This document shows, piece by piece, positions 50,659-56,473 of a stretch of 64,000 nt of DNA (positions are counted from its first letter, which is position 1; every line of letters begins with the position of its first letter). The position numbers and the translations under genes were made by a program. Source of the DNA: Sipunculus nudus (lineage: Eukaryota > Annelida > Sipuncula > Golfingiida > Sipunculidae); contig CM049310.1 in assembly GCA_026874595.1 (NCBI GenBank), positions 40,181,558 through 40,245,557 on the forward strand, read 5' to 3'. The notes below the pieces were generated by a model. The model was not told the DNA's origin. It was given only the letters and a program-made list of their open reading frames with translations, and made no database searches.

Positions 50659-53600
50659 CAGACACAATATGCAGTTGTTATTTAACATATGCATGTGTTG
50701 GTTTTGAATAAGGAGTAGATATATTCAATATATACATTAAGAGAATTGTACATCACAGTATAGTGTTCTAGAATATATACTTGGCAGGCGCTGTGTGTAA
50801 TTATTGAGAATAGCTTGTAATTTTATTAAATATGTTTTATAATGTATATGTATGTGTGCCAGTGTCTATGACGGATATGACCCAAGGAATTTATCGATGC
50901 TCTTTATAAGAATGAACGATTAAATATCTATGCACGGTGTTTGCTACTGTATATAGCGTGGATGATATTTGTTGTGAAAGAATATTGGAGTAATTTATGA
51001 TGAATACCAATATTTAGTAGTTGTTACACTGTACAACAATTATGGACTTTGCTTTGGGGTAGCACTTTTGGTAAAACAGTAAACTATCTATTACCTATAT
51101 AGTGGTCATTGGATTTAAAGCAGTATATCCAGTTGAATAAGTGTAATTTTCCGTGTTACATATCAGTTATGAAATATTTCAGGTTTGGGGGTAAGCTGCA
51201 TGTTATTGATCTCGCAAGTTAATTAGTTAATGCCTCAATGCATACAATTTAATCAGTCTTAGGATATAGAATGAACAGAATAAACAGTCTGTTTATCAGA
51301 TAATTTGAGACCCTTTTTTAGTATAGTTTGGAATCAATCTTTGAATCTGGTAAAAATTAAATTGTCCACTCACATAATTAATCATTGAATCTGGTAAAAA
51401 AAAGTCCACTCACAAAATCACACCTGTTTGAGAAAGGGTAATAACGCTACCTTGTGGCCGGATTAATAATTAAAATGAGGCCTTTTTCTTGGGATCTTGA
51501 CAATATCGTGCATTATACATCATTAAGTGTCTGTATGCATTTAATTAATATTTTTCAGCTAGTTCTGTTGTCCCAGGCATTACAGCTGGGTCCCGGACGA
51601 TATTCTGGGGGTCCCGGACGGTGTCGGACGGTCCCGGACGGTAAATAGTCACACCGAGCTAAACTTAATAAAACAAGGGACCTATGGGTCACGAAGCTCA
51701 GCTGTTATATATGATAAAAAAATATTATTTAGAAATGAGGCACATGCTGGATTTGTGTGGTAATAAATATAAGCTGTATTATGAGTTGTTGTTTAGCTTA
51801 TGATTTTGATAGTACCTTGGGAGACAGGGAAGAGGATTGATTTCATTTATTTTATTAACAAATGGAGTACTACTGTCACACAGATTTTGACTTGGCCATA
51901 TAACTTATAAGCAGAACATATAATATAAGAGTTTAACTATTTATAAAAAAAATACAAATATTGTCCCAAATATAATTTTTATAAAAAATAATAAGAGAAT
52001 CATATGATTTTTTAAAATGAAATATAACTGATATGATTATTAAAATAATATTAAAGAATATATTCATGAATGCATTCATGAATACATTTTGAAAGTATTT
52101 GCACAAGTATTCATTTATTTTCATTTTTACCTGAATTCCCATTCTTTATGCAAGAAATTTTATAATGGAGTACAAAATCATATTCATATTTAAATACAAT
52201 TACAAAGTATTTGCACCATGTCTGGAATTTATTCAGTTTTCACCAAACAATGATGTTGAGAATCCAGAATATACAAAATTCACACATTTAAATAATGATC
52301 ATAAGTACCTGGTTTTATGGCTTTTATTTATATTAAAAATAACTGTAAAAAATTCATTTGGACTAATTTCACATCAATGTACACACTAGACACAGCAGGA
52401 ATCTAGATTAATATTATCAACTGCATCTTTGTCTAATTTCCTTCATATGATCCCTAAAGATTAGTAATGAATAATATGATTTACTTCTTTATCATTAAAA
52501 TTGAACTGAAAAATGCCATAGGTGACTGCATGGTGTTATTTGGAATATGTGACATTCTACCTATTGATACAAGATTCTTATATCATCAGTAACTGCAAGT
52601 TAATTTCCTGTTATTATAAACTAACAAATTCCTTTTCTATTTTTCTTTAATTTGTTATTAAAAACCAATAAAAATTTATTAATTTATTGTTTATTGTTAT
52701 GTTGTTGGTTAAAACTACTAGATGAGTTGGGTTGGACACCTGGATCAACTGTGGCTGGCCATAAGCTGCCTGGATTCCATGTATGCCTCGCCTCAAGCGT
52801 GCATAATTTGATGAAAGGTCAACAAGGTCAACATACAGGTGACTCAAGAGGGGCTGGAGAGAGCCAAAGTCTGACAGGGTCTCATAAAAAACATTAATAA
52901 AATCTACAATTTTTGGCCAATTTCTTTAAGCTTTCTAAACTAAAAAGCTGAAATGCTTATGTGTGCATGATATGAAAATTATATCAACAGTGCTCACGGG
53001 AAACAAACGTGCCATGGTCACAGTTGGGCAAAATTTAAGGTACTAATTTTATATTTATACTAAATAAAATTTGAAAAATTCAGAACTAATTTTGGGTATT
53101 CAATTGAATCTTGATTAAATAATGTTACATCCCTGACAAAAAAATCTCCAGCTTCAGCAATGCTCTTGTTAAGGGAGTAAATATATTTCTTGATTTTTTA
53201 CAAAGTGCATTATGTTTGGGCCCATAACTTAAAACAATTACACAATACTGACATCATTCTGGCATGTGCATAGAGAATGAAAAATATGTATATTATTTAT
53301 GATTAAAGTCAGATCAGTGGTTTTGATATTAGGCAGTCTTGAAGTGTAACAATGGGTTTTTAATGGAAAAATGAAGTTTTTCATTAATATCTCGAATGTC
53401 CTAGTGACCAAATTCTTGGCATGGTATGGCATTTTGGAGACATCTAACTGTATGCCGAATTTAAGGAACTTAGAGCTGAAGCTGGGGAGCTGAGCTCTTG
53501 CAAACTGCATAACACTAGCTTGATGTAAACAATATGTTACATGGTGCTTGAAAACTTGATTAAAATCTACAGTTTTTGATCAACTGGTTTCAAATTTTTG

Positions 53601-54915
53601 GTGTTAACAGTTGAAATGCTAACAAAAACATGCTGTGAAAATTAAATCCACAGTACTCACAGGAAAAAAACGTGCCATGGTCAAAGTTGGGCAAAATTTA
53701 AGGTACCAATTTTTTATTTTTATTAATATTTTAAAAAATTTAATAGATTTTCATCTAATTTTGGGTATACAATTTAATTTTGATTAATTAAAGTTATATT
53801 ACTGGAAAAAAGGTCCATAGCATTAACATTTTTTGTGTTAAGTGATCAAATATCTTTTCTGATTTTTTACAAAATGCATTATGTTTGGGCCCATAACTTT
53901 TTTAAATTAAATAATACAGACATAATTTCTGGCATGTACATAGGAACTATATAGAGGAATATTTATGGTAAATATGAGGTGAAACAGATGAGCGGTTTTG
54001 ATATTAGGCAGTCCTGAAGTGTGAAAATAGGTTTTTAATAAAAAATTGAGGTTTTTCCTTAATTTCTCAAAGGAACGAAGTTGCAAACACCCAGTTTTCG
54101 GCTTGGTAGGAGATCTTGGGGACATCTAACATTATGCCGAATTTTGGATTCCTAGGTCTTATGGTTTCAAAACGTGCCACATCTACGGACCGACGGACGG
54201 ACGGACGGACGGACGGACGGACGGACGGACGGACGGACGGACGACGGACAATGGACCACGACTATAGCTCAGATGACTTATAGTCAGCTGAGCTAAAAAT
54301 GTCTACTTCACAGACAGTATACACCCTAACTTTGGATAAAACTGGATAAAACCTGTTTTATCCAATCCGGATTAATCCAGATTTTTCCAGTGGATTAAAC
54401 CGGCTGCGGATAAAACTGCCAACCCTGTCTAGTGGTCAAATATACAATACCATACACATAGATGTACTGAACATCAATCAATGGATATATGTTAAATCTC
54501 ACAGGTGTGTATGGAGTGTTATTATCACAGTTAACTGCAGGGGCAATCTATGGACTCCACAGTGAGTCAGTCACTGTAAAAAGCAAAGTTCTGAGGAGTT
54601 CATTCTTATGGGCCAACTTTTAGGCTGTTTTAGGTAGACGAACCTTCGTGCACATTTGGATCAGGAAGCACGCGTTTTAGACAGTCAAGTTGCGGGGGAC
54701 CCCACGCGAGGGAAGTGCCGCTTACCTCTGGGCTCGTTGGTCGACCGGTCACGCACCGGTCGTAAGTCTGTAATCTCGCCATATTTGCCAAATGCTTCTT
54801 TAAAAACGTTTTCATCTGCTCCACGTGCACCTAAGATGAACAGTCGTGTGTAGGGTGGCTCATCACGCGAATTTCTGTCACGGTCTCCATAGTCGCGGTC
54901 TCTTCTGTTCGCCAT
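20244..54915 (-). CDS. RBM45: RBM45 (DRB1) orthologue, RNA-binding protein with four RRMs, ten coding exons
   Basis: The ten exons listed separately join with consistent phases and GT-AG sites to 513 codons including TAA. Known RBM45 in vertebrates is of similar length (about 475 residues). It is a mainly nuclear RNA-binding protein that binds GAC-type motifs, self-associates and is linked to splicing and neural differentiation. In this copy RRM1 spans about residues 24-97 (RNP2 RLFILG, RNP1 GITYITF), RRM2 about 121-192 (RNP2 RLFIMI, RNP1 RGLAFVKF), RRM3 about 267-331 (degenerate RNPs, KLEIVG and GCASY) and RRM4 about 418-492 (RNP2 RLFIVA, RNP1 NYGYARF). A charged Arg/Ser/Tyr linker separates RRM2 and RRM3. 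The tail is basic then acidic (GKKRRWG, then DEVEEE), matching the nuclear-localising tail of the family. The ATG at 54915 is chosen because it is followed by an Arg/Asp-rich leader entering RRM1; the reading frame stays open slightly upstream but has no other ATG. Order and spacing of RRMs make another family unlikely. Introns hold most of the repeats in this window. Confidence 0.93.
20700..21893 (+). mobile_element. Modular repeat with terminal hairpin (RBM45 intron 9)
   Basis: Four modules share GGGTAACAGAGACCTAATTT, AGGTTTCC and CAGGTGGYGCC. A GACAGACAGACGACGGAC tail leads to a hairpin (21861-21889, AGCTCAG with CTGAGCT). Confidence 0.6.
22153..22360 (-). CDS. RBM45: RBM45 exon 9 (Pro-rich linker and start of RRM4)
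   Basis: Acceptor TTTTCAG, then a Pro/Ser/Glu-rich linker. RRM4 begins with ERLFIVAQPDAPPERYI and RFGDLIEVFFLA, the strongest family match in the gene. Donor is GTAAGAG. Confidence 0.92.
22590..23400 (+). repeat. Dispersed modular repeat, copy A (RBM45 intron 8)
   Basis: Contains repeated GTGACCTCTGACCTCATTAA, AATATGCATGGATTTTGCT and ends with AAAAGTTAACGGACAG. The same order appears at 27120-27650. Confidence 0.65.
24090..26190. mobile_element. TIR element interrupted by CAAGGG copy 4 (RBM45 intron 8)
   Basis: The left arm TAAGCCTAAGTCACAAACAT is matched by its inverse near 26162-26185. Inner flanks on both sides share ACAACAGGTCTAC and CTACAAATT-type motifs in inverted order. No coding frame seen. 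Without the nested copy it would be about 0.7 kb. Confidence 0.55.
24371..25738 (-). mobile_element. CAAGGG hairpin-ended element, copy 4 (short, reversed)
   Basis: On the minus strand it starts CAAGGGATCCATGGGTCAC at 25738 and ends with the same AGCTCAG/CTGAGCT hairpin at 24399-24371. It has the TTGCCCAACTTTGG and GGCACGTTTT segments (plus-strand reading) of the other copies, and lies within the TIR element of 24090-26190. Confidence 0.7.
26294..26420 (-). CDS. RBM45: RBM45 exon 8 (linker between RRM3 and RRM4)
   Basis: Acceptor CCAGCAG, then ATEAPDAGIRELGS and an Ala/Met-rich helix (AAAMSLQVGGDIQ, MLAKAMRK), the place of the vertebrate segment with repeated MATQMVAAQLAS-like residues. It ends AAG before GTAAAA in phase 0. 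A CAGCAG tandem acceptor could add or drop one residue. Confidence 0.85.
27120..27650 (+). repeat. Dispersed modular repeat, copy B (RBM45 intron 7)
   Basis: Shares the GACCTCTGACCTC and TGGATTTTGCTNGAAATTGAA phrases and the AAAAGTTAACGGACA end with copy A. No gene. Confidence 0.65.
28064..28178 (-). CDS. RBM45: RBM45 exon 7 (end of RRM3)
   Basis: Acceptor TTTCAG, then VGCASYKTPQ and the diagnostic LNGFEYPPGSRLMVQF, close to the LHGFQYPPGN-type motif of the vertebrate protein. I end it at AAAG before GTTAGA because this gives the phase required by exon 8. The donor is non-consensus, and the frame stays open for about 20 codons beyond it, so a longer variant is possible. Confidence 0.82.
28205..28590 (+). 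mobile_element. Short modular repeat with terminal hairpin (RBM45 intron 6)
   Basis: Modules with GACCTTGATGATGAAGGTCA and AAGGTCAAGGTCACCAG, then a GAC-rich tail and a perfect 11-bp hairpin TATGTCTCCCC/GGGGAGACATA (28552-28582). Overlaps only a few bases of exon 7's upstream intron; no coding. Confidence 0.55.
29141..29296 (-). CDS. RBM45: RBM45 exon 6 (start of RRM3)
   Basis: Acceptor ATTTCAG, then DLSEPIDRIQ and KLEIVGSPGISQEQMYALF. VVPGLDSIQF follows, matching the family's IVPGLE-type core of RRM3. Donor is GTAAGT after a split Gly codon. Confidence 0.9.
29638..31865. mobile_element. 2.2-kb TIR element related to 16449-17848 (RBM45 intron 5)
   Basis: Ends read TACCGTAAATC, then TGTTTTTAT and GCCGC, inverted at 31835-31865. 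The interior 30290-31100 is clearly homologous to 16690-17520 (for example CTTGGTAATTGTCACCAAAT). The ends agree with the other element only over TACCGTAAA, so the two carry different termini on a common core. Confidence 0.72.
33355..33552 (-). CDS. RBM45: RBM45 exon 5 (end of RRM2 and RS/RY-rich linker)
   Basis: Acceptor TTTGCAG, then YKAVYANPKENK, which closes RRM2. A polar linker rich in Arg, Ser, Tyr and Pro follows, ending at PPRRG. Donor is GTAGGA. In the family, the segment between RRM2 and RRM3 carries the self-assembly region. Confidence 0.88.
33848..33904. repeat. TA microsatellite
   Basis: About 28 uninterrupted TA units in RBM45 intron 4. Confidence 0.95.
34444..37010. mobile_element. 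Tandem-module element with AGGTCA arrays (RBM45 intron 4)
   Basis: Left end GTATCCCCAGACA at 34444 is matched by the right terminal hairpin GTATCCCC/GGGGATAC at 36980-37006. Between them are about six units of 288-289 bp (34560-36400), then related single modules and a GCGGCGGCGG tail (36950). Short ORFs repeated every 289 bp are by-products of the array and are not genes. Confidence 0.6.
34560..36400. repeat. 289-bp tandem array
   Basis: The phrase TGACCTTTGACCTCATGACC recurs at about 34615, 34904, 35193, 35481 and 36049 (shortened at 35770, diverged near 36340). Central units are over 95% alike; outer ones are diverged. Each unit has two clusters of AGGTCA on the minus strand. Confidence 0.85.
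37296..37422 (-). CDS. RBM45: RBM45 exon 4 (second half of RRM2)
   Basis: Acceptor TTATCAG, then EYGEISYVQILREK and RNP1 RGLAFVKF. It continues to ENCDS, the conserved end of RRM2, and splits a Ser codon (T plus CC) at donor GTGTGTAA. Confidence 0.9.
38623..38754 (-). CDS. RBM45: RBM45 exon 3 (linker and start of RRM2)
   Basis: Starts GTG GTC ATG after an AAG acceptor (less pyrimidine-rich than the others) and reads a charged linker, then RLFIMIPKDFTEEQVKERFK, the beta1-alpha1 part of RRM2. It ends AAG before GTCAGT. The length of 132 nt keeps phase 0. Confidence 0.88.
39513..39610 (-). CDS. RBM45: RBM45 exon 2 (second half of RRM1)
   Basis: Acceptor TTTGCAG precedes GAATTAC. The exon reads RNP1 GITYITF, then the helix-2 segment and KPLK, ending AAG before donor GTAAGC. 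It finishes in phase 0. The 15-kb intron upstream contains the hAT-like insertion and the hammerhead. Confidence 0.92.
40081..40196. repeat. Inverted repeat enclosing the hammerhead
   Basis: Arms 40081-40103 (TATGCTACGGTATGTAATTG) and 40174-40196 are imperfect reverse complements, about 18 of 23 matching, and stack outside hammerhead stem I. A CA/TA microsatellite (40046-40082) borders the left arm. The unit may be a small mobile element. Confidence 0.6.
40103..40151 (-). ncRNA. Type I hammerhead ribozyme motif
   Basis: Read on the minus strand: TTCAGTCAC, core CTGATGA, stem II GTCT-ATG-AGGC, core GAAA, stem III C-TGGTT-G, cleavage triplet GTA, then GTGATTGAG. Stem I pairs TTCAGTCAC with GTGATTGAG over 9 bp (two G-U). 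Stem II has 4 bp (one G-U). Stem III is minimal: the A-U next to the core plus one C-G. All invariant core bases are present and the cut would follow GUA. Very short stem III is typical of the hammerheads in Penelope-like retroelements and retrozymes of animals. It lies antisense-free in RBM45 intron 1, in the RBM45 transcript orientation. Activity is untested. Confidence 0.75.
40200..42540. other. RBM45 intron 1, right of hammerhead: no feature
   Basis: Mixed-composition sequence, partly GC-richer than the window average (40900-42000). No splice-flanked frame or recognisable repeat seen. Confidence 0.5.
42551..42622. other. 72-nt stem-loop candidate
   Basis: AGGTAGCC (42551-42558) pairs with GGCTACCT (42615-42622). 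An inner stem, GCAACAG with CTGTTGC (42572-42578, 42590-42596), extends outward to GGC/GCC with two mismatches and encloses an 11-nt loop. It could be a small structured RNA or a MITE scar. Confidence 0.35.
42946..42953. repeat. Left target-site duplication of the hAT-like insertion
   Basis: TCTAGTGG, identical to 54428-54435, directly abuts the CAGGGTTGG terminus. Confidence 0.8.
43197..43352 (-). pseudogene. Possible hAT transposase remnant
   Basis: A 51-codon minus frame reads AEDDAIKMIHPIEKLTTSQE and then a hydrophobic stretch GLLPILVCVQHKL, ending in TGA. The arrangement (a helix with P-x-E-x-x-T, then an LP-rich helix) resembles the middle region of hAT transposases just before the dimerisation domain. 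Sequence above it to about 43530 contains broken frames with LHWIKVI, possibly the preceding tryptophan motif. It lies between the hAT-like terminus and the PHD-OTU gene, in line with being a relic of the original transposase. The match is weak and from memory. Confidence 0.3.
44407..44432. repeat. GA microsatellite
   Basis: Thirteen GA units upstream of the PHD-OTU promoter. A shorter GA run is at 50642-50658. Confidence 0.9.
44728..44764 (+). promoter_or_regulatory. TATA box and mini uORF of the PHD-OTU gene
   Basis: TATATAAAG at 44728-44736 sits 52 nt before the start codon, with an expected start site near 44760. A three-codon uORF (ATG GTC ACT TAA, 44753-44764) follows at that point; it is transcribed only if initiation occurs at or before 44753. 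Confidence 0.5.
44788..45002 (+). CDS. PHD-OTU gene exon 1 (PHD finger)
   Basis: Starts at the first in-frame ATG after a TATA box and holds the entire C4HC3 finger. It ends ACAAAG before donor GTAGGT, phase 2, with the Arg codon completed by exon 2. Confidence 0.78.
44788..46889 (+). CDS. PHD-finger plus OTU-domain protein, three exons, element-borne
   Basis: Exons 44788-45002, 45297-45387 and 45702-46889 join in phase to 497 codons. Residues 9-57 form a PHD-type zinc finger: C9, C12, C23, C26, H31, C34, C54 and C57. Residues about 140-292 form an OTU cysteine-protease fold: Asp145-Gly-Asn-Cys148 (DGNCLFRA) supplies the nucleophile and PNHFVPL places His287. Between them LLQLLTVLEILDHR is the usual helical segment, also reminiscent of vertnin-type OTU relatives. 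OTU enzymes cleave ubiquitin chains; whether this one is active is inferred from the retained residues. The C-terminal part is Ser/Pro/Asp-rich and disordered, with a stretch in the wrong frame (see findings). A short uORF lies upstream. I associate PHD-OTU architecture with large repetitive transposon-like genes of invertebrates. The former C-terminal part continues as decayed sequence to 49975. Confidence 0.75.
45297..45387 (+). CDS. PHD-OTU gene exon 2 (linker)
   Basis: Acceptor TTTGTACAG, then LKASTTEDPAKSAACYNQAR and RKLLSTYK. Ends AAG before GTAGGA in phase 0. No stop in this frame, and phases fit both neighbours. Confidence 0.72.
45595..45629 (-). repeat. Antisense copy of PHD exon 1 inside intron 2
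   Basis: The reverse complement of these 35 bases equals 44860-44894 in exon 1 without a mismatch, covering codons CRKWTHMECL. Similarity continues to about 45650 (44840) with few changes. It would fold back on the same pre-mRNA with a loop of about 700 nt. The upstream PHD is not a microsatellite, so chance is excluded. Confidence 0.85.
45702..46889 (+). CDS. PHD-OTU gene exon 3 (OTU domain and disordered tail)
   Basis: Acceptor TTTATTTTAG, then 14 codons (IALPQPIDPNGLYG) in frame with the long open frame that carries DGNC and NHFVPL. It stops at TGA 46887-46889. The last 10 or so codons before the stop (GTLSKDGVRA) are probably out of the ancestral frame, which continues as MALEHEIILQHL. 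Confidence 0.75.
   Translation: MALPQPIDPNGLYGMEDQVSVQILQRFHPIVLEDFSPRDVIGDGNCLFRAALLGYFGEEKYHQLLQLLTVLEILDHRPSYDQSHRKFVDLINDDRIVCPDFATLVRETCTDVDYACMVHMFALSAVLQIPLRSYYPPTSKNQLATESHSRLVYGRSVSRKKTCTVTLMWTQIESCKSKSKFIPNHFVPLCQRQTVPEISILIDSDSETSPQTEKTLQRKVLLSACLIPLLSRNLKYLTLFPLFPISLIAPPPAESTPNPVKAIPKSQVYDSLLKEMDVTLGKQDKTSAAKPRISKQVKFNLGSNLSSMNDRDMSDVACHNSDCSENEFQSPPNFKSNTGKSADHSAASPEPSQIVNDSSDSIHPLNSDPQNDLEQLRSLIKSKSVGTLSKDGVRA
46873..47145 (+). pseudogene. Decayed continuation of the PHD-OTU gene, part 1
   Basis: In a frame shifted from the OTU exon, ALEHEIILQHLISPQNVQDV and then EDLYFIVQNTKKH run to a TGA. The same frame resumes as KKTGKKSEFHDDCGVWDSKT and NQNNQVEQKGGQLGIRKGKQ until the CAAGGG element cuts it. 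DDCGVWDS and LYFIV are coding-like and I recall similar motifs in long repetitive mollusc and cnidarian proteins. At least one frameshift and one stop are present. Confidence 0.55.
47146..49080 (+). mobile_element. CAAGGG hairpin-ended element, copy 1
   Basis: The left end CAAGGGACCTATGGGTCAC and the right terminal hairpin (49052-49080, AGCTCAG pairing with CTGAGCT) are shared with copies at 51674, 62002 and, reversed, 24371. Before the hairpin is a GGAC array (48967-49024). The insertion splits the decayed PHD-OTU coding sequence between GKQ and TFEP. No target duplication longer than about 4 A-rich bases is seen. Confidence 0.75.
49091..49626 (+). pseudogene. Decayed continuation of the PHD-OTU gene, part 2
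   Basis: After the inserted element the frame resumes TFEPLEPQPSEHLL and runs open to TGA 49634-49636, the last codons being out of ancestral frame. It contains YKRRVTWISQAPASIPEQAL, HPYTRCTGETMETIAERS and HPFVKHVSHHKDIGATVILY. LYTD at 49601-49612 is the last plausible ancestral motif. In complete relatives I would expect a DDE-type core after this point; it is missing here. Confidence 0.55.
49613..49975 (+). pseudogene. Decayed continuation of the PHD-OTU gene, part 3 (C-terminus)
   Basis: A different frame begins at the deletion joint and reads RNLHELAMKIYETVQAQYID, then RGMCVLSEAYKNHFIDPAIW and KPEFKKHFVHSTDGSRFVP. A slip in the A run at 49893-49900 forces an early TAA at 49920. In the shifted frame the tail is basic (KRKRAERSRTPKTCAKKLKF) and stops at 49975, a nuclear-localisation type C-terminus. 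Confidence 0.55.
50005..50258. repeat. 92-bp tandem repeat, 2.8 copies
   Basis: Units start at 50005, 50097 and 50189 with over 90% identity. Each contains the palindrome CCACTGGTCAGTGG. It directly follows the end of the decayed PHD-OTU gene and may be part of that element's 3' region. Confidence 0.85.
50260..51670. other. AT-rich interior of the composite insertion
   Basis: Tandem-like ATGTATATA stretches (50400-50660), then plain AT-rich DNA. A GC-rich repeat GGTCCCGGACG occurs three to four times at 51591-51642. Confidence 0.5.
51674..54294 (+). mobile_element. CAAGGG hairpin-ended element, copy 2
   Basis: Complete 2.6-kb copy with the same left end, an internal duplicated module (52990-53480 and 53650-54140, each with GTGCCATGGTC and TTGGGCAAAATTTAAGG), a GGAC array at 54187-54245 and the terminal hairpin at 54266-54294. 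It inserts beside an A run. The first 2 kb are nearly identical to copy 3. Confidence 0.78.
54428..54435. repeat. Right target-site duplication of the hAT-like insertion
   Basis: TCTAGTGG follows the terminal CCAACCCTG and matches the left copy base for base. Confidence 0.8.
54726..54915 (-). CDS. RBM45: RBM45 exon 1 (first half of RRM1)
   Basis: Codes residues 1-63 plus one base: an Arg/Asp-rich leader (MANRRDRDYGDRDR), then RNP2 RLFILG and helix 1 of RRM1. It ends AGAG before donor GTAAGC at 54725. The split Gly codon is completed by exon 2. Confidence 0.92.
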
Positions 54916-55130
54916 TTTTGATGCTGACACTGCCCAGAATCAGGTACCGACTAAAACCCGGATGTCGGATGTCACATACCAAATCGGATGCCCCGTGGGA
55001 AGCCACTCGCGAGGTCGGATGCCATATCCGGATGCCATATCCAAGACGGGACATCGTTTTTTTCTTTAGAGGTATAACCTGTGACAGGTTCGAGAAATTT
55101 GGTACCATTGTGAATGTGCGAGAGTAGATC
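54916..55130 (-). promoter_or_regulatory. RBM45 upstream region, presumed 5' UTR and promoter
   Basis: Just upstream of the RBM45 ATG the sequence turns locally richer in GC and CpG than its surroundings, with no TATA box in the expected place. It includes tandem copies of CGGATGCCATATCC near 55016-55045. Promoter identity is inferred only from position and composition. Confidence 0.4.
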
Positions 55131-55565
55131 CTACCAATTTAATGGATGCTTCAGCTAATATTAATTAGCTGGCTATATTGTATAAAATTTCTATTTTTTA
55201 TTATTGTAAAAAGGCTCGTATTCATGTATATGTGATATATAAGCGTGTGTATATGCATAAAAGAATCGCCTGTACATATTTACAGACTGGTATCTGTTAA
55301 GTGGAAATATGGAATGACTATGGACAATCGAAACTTGTCAGATCATATAAAATGCACAAATTATTTTATGTCAAGGATGCCAGCAGCCAACATCATTTAA
55401 GCAAGATATAAAGTTTCAAGACATATACATTGTACATAAAATATGTATAATTGTACCATTATACAGTGTACATTTCTGCAATTCTTAACAATGAATGAAA
55501 ACTAATATTAGGCCTATATGTCAATACAAGGTGCTTATAATTCAATGATGCGCAGCAAAAATGGA

Positions 55566-55610
<45 letters not shown>

Positions 55611-55625
55611 TGTATATATATAAAG
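55566..55625. repeat. TA microsatellite
   Basis: TA repeat with a few interruptions after 55604, upstream of the RBM45 promoter. Confidence 0.9.
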
Positions 55626-56135
55626 TGTGTGTATACATATGTTTATGTGTAACTGTATTAGTTTCCGCTTCAGTGCTTTTACTTTAATCATCTTTTTGTA
55701 TTTGATATGTATACATATTTTTATAGGTATAGATAATTAATTTGTGATATACAATGAAATTATTTCACTTTTACATTCTGTGATAAATTACAATTAAAAT
55801 ATACTGCAACTTTCCAATATTTAGTCTGGTCTTTTTTTATTTTATTGAATATATATTACATATTTTATTGAAAAAATATTGTGTTTCTCAAATTAAATGG
55901 TTTTATAATTAATTATTTTATAAGAACTTATCTTAATTACAAATTTTAAAAGAAAAACAAACATACACAAAACTTTGACAGAAAGAAATATACATGTGTA
56001 TATATTGTACATGTGTTAATATATATGATGCTAATGTATGTAACATTTACGATCATATAAAATAAATGTTCTGACCCTTCGGCCTTCGCTTCATGAAAAG
56101 AAGGGGTTCAACCAAGGGGGATTAATGACAAAACC

Positions 56136-56473
56136 TTATAAAAGGTCTACAATTCCGGAACAGGGATAAGGATGGGTGGAGGCGGGATTTCCAGGTCTAA
56201 AAATTGGCCTGTTACGATTAAAAATTTTTGCGACTTCATTTGGGTCCGCTTCTGCTACTAACGAGGTATATGCATGTTTCCGTTTCTTTCTTTCAGAATA
56301 GTTTCCATACTTTAAAACGTACATTTAATTCATCTTTCATGTCTTCCTCACATCAACTTATTCTTTGTACGTCCAACAATCGTATCCAGTCAAAGATAAT
56401 CGAAAACCTAAATGTCCCCGCGCCAATTTCCGGGTCGCAAATGTTAACATTACTCACCAAATCTTCAATGTAA
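56136..56473 (-). pseudogene. Unrecognised decayed coding-like fragment
   Basis: Minus frames read EDLVSNVNICDPEIGAG, one stop, DMKDELNVRFKVWKL, then a shift to YSERKKRKHAYTSLVAEADP and FRPGNPASTHPYPCSGIV. The mix of residues is protein-like but I recognise no family. Confidence 0.2.

Larger units (their letters stand above)
42954..54427. mobile_element. 11.47-kb composite hAT-like insertion in RBM45 intron 1
   Basis: The left end reads CAGGGTTGGG and the right end CCAACCCTG. The 8 bases TCTAGTGG occur immediately outside both ends (42946-42953, 54428-54435), a perfect target-site duplication. Both subterminal regions (42970-43070, 54335-54415) are packed with GGATAAAA, GGATTAAAC and TTAATCCAG motifs in both orientations, like transposase-binding arrays. 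An 8-bp duplication with CAGGG-type termini is usual for the hAT superfamily. The length is swollen by other insertions: the PHD-OTU unit and two hairpin-ended elements. A short minus-strand remnant at 43197-43352 looks hAT-like. It entered opposite a host gene but within an intron. Confidence 0.8.

Noticed and set aside
44029..51654. CGGTGTGAC inverted pair as termini of the PHD-OTU element
   Set aside because: Only 9 bases match and no target duplication is found; kept only as a weak hint.
54846..55127. 93-residue plus ORF over the RBM45 promoter and exon 1
   Set aside because: Antisense shadow of exon 1 and GC-richer upstream sequence, with no domain.
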